From the NCBI GenBank assembly GCA_964627045.1, contig CAZVIK010000005.1:1-49203 (forward strand): 49,203 bases of DNA, read 5' to 3'. The position numbers were made by a program, and so were the translations under genes. The DNA is from CAZVIK01 sp964627045 (GTDB taxonomy: Bacteria; Acidobacteriota; Terriglobia; Bryobacterales; Bryobacteraceae). The notes under the pieces are model-generated. The model had not been told where the DNA came from. It ran no database searches and was given only the letters and a program-made list of their open reading frames with translations. The number at the start of each line of letters is the position of its first letter. Positions within the stretch are counted from its first letter, which is position 1. Positions 46,593-49,203 of the stretch are shown one piece after another.

Positions 46593-46615
46593 GCACCAAT
46601 TGGTGAAGTTGGTGC
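46593..46615. promoter_or_regulatory. Palindromic operator of the toxin-antitoxin pair
   Basis: CACCAATTGGTG (46594-46605) is a perfect palindrome, and a third half-site TTGGTGC (46609-46615) makes an overlapping inverted repeat with GCACCAA (46593-46599). It stands 13-35 bp upstream of the antitoxin start and overlaps the expected promoter, consistent with autorepression by the ribbon-helix-helix protein. Confidence 0.65.
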
Positions 46616-46630
46616 AACCGCAACGCCGCC

Positions 46631-48076
46631 TCAGTCCTGACGCCGCAAATGGCTGTGGTGGCGGCTGTAGCCGAAGTAGATACACAGGCCGACGAACAGC
46701 CAGCCGAACAGCCGCGCCCAGTTCTCCCAGCCGAGCCCGAGCATCATGGCCAGGTTCACCAGGATGCCGAGAACCGGGACCACCGGAACCCAGGGAGCGC
46801 GGAACGGCCGGGCCAGGTCCGGCTGCGTCCGCCGCATGATCATGATCCCGGCGCACACGATGATGAAGGCGAACAGCGTGCCGATGCTGGTCATGTGCCC
46901 GACGGCCGAAATCGGCGCGAAGGCCGAGAACAGGCTCACGAAGAACATAAACAGGATGTTCGAGCGCCACGGCGTGCGGAACTTCGGATGGATGTCGGAG
47001 AAGACCTTGGGCAGGAGGCCGTCGCGCGACATCGAGAAGAAGACGCGCGACTGGCCTAGCAGCATCACCAGAATCACCGAGGTGAACCCGGCGATGATCG
47101 CCATCTTGATGAGCGGCTGAAGCCACTTAAACGGCGTGTAGGCGATGGCCACGGCCACCGGAGCCGCCGCGCCGCGGAACTCGGTGTAGTTGGCCAGACC
47201 CGTCATCACCAGCGCGAAGGCGACGTAGAGGAAGGTGCAGATCAGCAGCGAGCCGATGATGCCGATGGGCATGTTCCTTTGCGGATTCTTGGCTTCCTGC
47301 GCGGCCGTGGAGACGGCGTCGAAGCCGATGTAGGCGAAGAAGATCACCCCGGCGGCCCGCAGAATGCCGCTCCAGCCGTACTCGCCGAAGGTGCCCGTGT
47401 TTTCCGGAATGAACGGAACGTAGTTGGAACCCTTCACAAACCACACGCCCACCCCGATGAACACCAGCACCACGGCAACCTTAATGACGACCACCACCGC
47501 GTTCACGTTTGCCGATTCCTTGATGCCGATCATCAGCAGCATCGAGATCACGCAGACGATGAACACGGCCGGCAGATTGACCAGCCCGTGCACCAGTTCG
47601 CCACTGGGCAGTTGTACCGGCTGCCAGGGCGACGCCACCAGGTAGGGCGGCAGGTTGATGCCGAAGTCGTGCAGCAGGCTGACCACGTAAGCCGACCAAC
47701 TGATCGACACGGTGGCCGCGCCGACGGCGTATTCCAGCACCAGGTCCCAGCCGATCACCCAGGCCAGGAATTCGCCCATGGTGGCGTAGGCGTAAGTGTA
47801 GGCGCTGCCCGCGATGGGCAACATCGTGGAGAACTCGCTGTAGCACAGCCCGGCGAAGGCGCAGCCGATGGCCGCGACCAGGAAACTCAGGGCGATGGCC
47901 GGGCCGGCATTCTCAGCCGCGGCGATTCCGGTCAGCGAAAACAGGCCGGCCCCGATGATCGCGCCGATCCCCAGGGCGATCAGGCTCATTGGGCCAAGCG
48001 TGCGTTTCAGGGTGTGCGCGCCGCCCTCGGCTTCGGCGATGATCCGGCTCAGGGGCTTCGTGGTGAGTAGACCCAT
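46631..48076 (-). CDS. APC-family amino acid permease (cationic amino acid transporter-like)
   Basis: The 481-residue protein has about twelve to fourteen transmembrane helices and the APC hallmarks: 'TLGPMSLIALGIGAIIGAGLFSLTGIAAAENAGPAIALSFLVAAIGCAFAGLCYSEFSTMLPIAGSAYTYAYATMGEFLAWVIGWDLVLEYAVGAA' near the N-terminus and 'FFAYIGFDAVSTAAQEAKNPQRNMPIGIIGSLLICT' in the middle. These match the CAT/YfnA branch that takes up cationic or broad amino acids. The 'DAVSTAAQEAKNPQRNMP' motif is diagnostic. It lies 33 bp downstream of another APC permease on the same strand, probably in one transcript. Confidence 0.95.
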   Translation of the reverse strand: MGLLTTKPLSRIIAEAEGGAHTLKRTLGPMSLIALGIGAIIGAGLFSLTGIAAAENAGPAIALSFLVAAIGCAFAGLCYSEFSTMLPIAGSAYTYAYATMGEFLAWVIGWDLVLEYAVGAATVSISWSAYVVSLLHDFGINLPPYLVASPWQPVQLPSGELVHGLVNLPAVFIVCVISMLLMIGIKESANVNAVVVVIKVAVVLVFIGVGVWFVKGSNYVPFIPENTGTFGEYGWSGILRAAGVIFFAYIGFDAVSTAAQEAKNPQRNMPIGIIGSLLICTFLYVAFALVMTGLANYTEFRGAAAPVAVAIAYTPFKWLQPLIKMAIIAGFTSVILVMLLGQSRVFFSMSRDGLLPKVFSDIHPKFRTPWRSNILFMFFVSLFSAFAPISAVGHMTSIGTLFAFIIVCAGIMIMRRTQPDLARPFRAPWVPVVPVLGILVNLAMMLGLGWENWARLFGWLFVGLCIYFGYSRHHSHLRRQD

Positions 48077-48109
48077 GCTCAGGCCGCTCCTCTCAACTTG
48101 AACGCTGCT

Positions 48110-49203
48110 TCAGGCCGCGCGCCCCTTGCGCCTCAGGTAATACACCGGAACCCCCAGCAGGACCAGGACCAGCCCAGGCCAGGTATAGACCGGCTTGTAA
48201 ACGAGCAGCAGAACCTCGATCAGGCCCGCCGCCACGATGTAGAGCGCCGGAAGCACAGGATAGCATAGGGCCCGGTAGGGGCGAGGCGCCTCGGGCCGCT
48301 TTCGCCGCAGGACGAAGACGCCCGCGATCGTCAGCATGTAGAACAGCAGAACCGCGAAGATCACGTAGTCGAGAAGGTCGCTGTAGCTACCCGTCATAGT
48401 GAGCAGCGAGGCCCACCCGCACTGCACCCACAACGACACCGAAGGCGTGCGGCGCACCGGGTCCAGCGTTCCGATCCGCCGGAAGAACAGGCCGTCCAGC
48501 GCCATGGCGTAGTAGACCCGCGCGCCAGCCAGCGACATGCCGTTGGCGCAGCCGAAGGTGGAGATCATGATGGCGGCGGCCATGATCTGCACCGCCACCG
48601 GGCCGAAGATCTGCGCGGCCGCGGCCGTGGCCACCCGGTCCTCGGCGGCGTGCTGGATGGCGTCGAGCGGCAGCAGCCGGAGATAGACGAAGTTCGAGGC
48701 CAGATACAGCGCGGAAACCACGCCCACGCCCAGGCCCAGCGCCAGGGGCACGTCGCGGCGCGGCTTTTTGACCTCGCCGGCGATGAAGGTGACGTTGTTC
48801 CAGGCGTCGGAACTGAACAGCGCGCCCACCATGGCGACGCCCACCAGGCGGATGGTGGTCCAGGTCCAATCGGCTCCTTCCCAGAAACCGCTGAAGTTGC
48901 CCGAGGCCGAGCCCTCCGCATTTCCGGCGAACAGACCGAACCCCACCAGCCCGAGCAGCGCCGCCGTCTTGGCCACGGTGAAAACGTTCTGCACCCTGGC
49001 ACCCGTGCGTACCCCGCGCGAGTTCACCCACGCCAGAAACACCAATACCGAGATGGCGAGCGCCTGCTGCGTGTTCACCCCCAGCGGGCCCAGTCGCACC
49101 AGGTAGTGGTCCGACGCGATCCACGGGAAGAACACGCCGGTATACTTGGCGAACGCGACGGCGACCGCGGCGATGGTGCCGGTCTGGATCACCAGGAAAA
49201 GGG
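48110..49203 (-). CDS. APC-family amino acid permease, cut by the window edge
   Basis: The frame is open to the last base of the window, so the true N-terminus lies outside; reading begins '...LFLVIQTGTIAAVAVAFAKYTGVFFPWI'. The visible 364 residues contain about ten helices, 'GALFSSDAWNNVTFIAGEVKKPRRDVPLALGLGVGVVSALYLASNFVYLRLLP' and 'GARVYYAMALDGLFFRRIGTLDPVRRTPSVSLWVQ', typical of LAT-type members of the APC superfamily. The C-terminus 'YLRRKGRAA' is positively charged. The first visible start-like codon, GTG at 49192, is internal to the conserved first helices and should not be taken as the start. Substrate not determined. Confidence 0.92.
   Translation of the reverse strand, partial: LFLVIQTGTIAAVAVAFAKYTGVFFPWIASDHYLVRLGPLGVNTQQALAISVLVFLAWVNSRGVRTGARVQNVFTVAKTAALLGLVGFGLFAGNAEGSASGNFSGFWEGADWTWTTIRLVGVAMVGALFSSDAWNNVTFIAGEVKKPRRDVPLALGLGVGVVSALYLASNFVYLRLLPLDAIQHAAEDRVATAAAAQIFGPVAVQIMAAAIMISTFGCANGMSLAGARVYYAMALDGLFFRRIGTLDPVRRTPSVSLWVQCGWASLLTMTGSYSDLLDYVIFAVLLFYMLTIAGVFVLRRKRPEAPRPYRALCYPVLPALYIVAAGLIEVLLLVYKPVYTWPGLVLVLLGVPVYYLRRKGRAA

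Noticed and set aside
1..49203. tRNA, rRNA, insertion sequences or prophage genes
   Set aside because: No cloverleaf-like or rRNA segment was noticed in the gaps and no product resembles a transposase, integrase or phage protein; a covariance-model scan would be the decisive test.

Overview
The window is a 49.2-kb piece of a high-GC bacterial chromosome, and everything I can assign is chromosomal housekeeping or accessory metabolism. I see no tRNA, rRNA, CRISPR array, transposase, integrase or prophage gene. The gene mix suggests an Acidobacteriota genome, probably of the Bryobacter/Solibacter type: an Oar-like outer-membrane barrel, a DUF1080 (3-keto-disaccharide hydrolase type) protein, NIPSNAP proteins with export signals, DUF4159, DUF2239, small secreted 'G-x-x-x-PAGEYxI' proteins and a fused MFS/spermidine-synthase protein. 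This is an inference from family content, not a taxonomic test. A run of ten N at 41954-41963, flanked by a low-quality duplicate of the same gene segment, shows that this is a scaffold joined from contigs, probably a draft or metagenome assembly.

Layout, left to right. 1-8.2 kb: a HerA/FtsK-type ATPase back to back with a PfpI protein, then a NIPSNAP protein, the ADP-heptose pathway (heptose kinase followed by an adenylyltransferase-phosphatase fusion), and a coupled FkbM methyltransferase/5'-nucleotidase pair. 8.3-15.1 kb: a metallo-beta-lactamase-fold hydrolase, priA coupled to a GNAT-like protein, and a long transketolase with its own promoter and terminator. 15.3-20.5 kb: a minus-strand set (secreted protein, amidohydrolase, DUF4159) divergent from an ABC exporter-like permease and ATPase. 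20.8-23 kb: a DUF2239-cupin operon with a near-consensus promoter carrying a tandem operator-like repeat, and a double-SIS sugar isomerase-like protein. 23.5-25.2 kb: a formyltransferase-like/polysaccharide deacetylase pair. 25.2-31.8 kb: a TonB-receptor-type barrel without a recognisable plug, a SAM methyltransferase, DUF1080, a second NIPSNAP and a small secreted protein. 31.9-35.4 kb: a glycosyltransferase after a single-chain NfnB-NfnA fusion. 35.6-38.6 kb: a bacteriohemerythrin lacking one iron-ligand histidine, small proteins, a cupin and a YprB-type exonuclease. 38.7-42.1 kb: cobO-accD-ABC-F with overlapping genes. 42.3-49.2 kb: a secreted protein, a tetraheme cytochrome with a leaderless-type promoter, MFS/spermidine synthase, a PIN toxin-antitoxin pair and two APC amino-acid permeases, the last cut by the window edge.

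Together the genes point to a free-living Gram-negative with an LPS heptose core, sugar-polymer handling, cytochrome-based respiration and amino-acid uptake. Translational coupling by ATGA/GTGA overlaps is used repeatedly: rfaE1/rfaE2-gmhB, nucleotidase/FkbM, priA/GNAT, DUF2239/cupin, accD/ABC-F and antitoxin/toxin. The most distinctive non-coding signal is a pair of related intergenic repeat motifs found in three separate intergenic regions (15.2, 20.6 and 23.1-23.3 kb), one of which abuts a gene start and would be misread as an N-terminal extension. No single undescribed system stands out beyond doubt. The best leads are the repeat family, the DUF2239-cupin operator, the altered hemerythrin site, the formyltransferase-deacetylase pair and the NfnB-A fusion.
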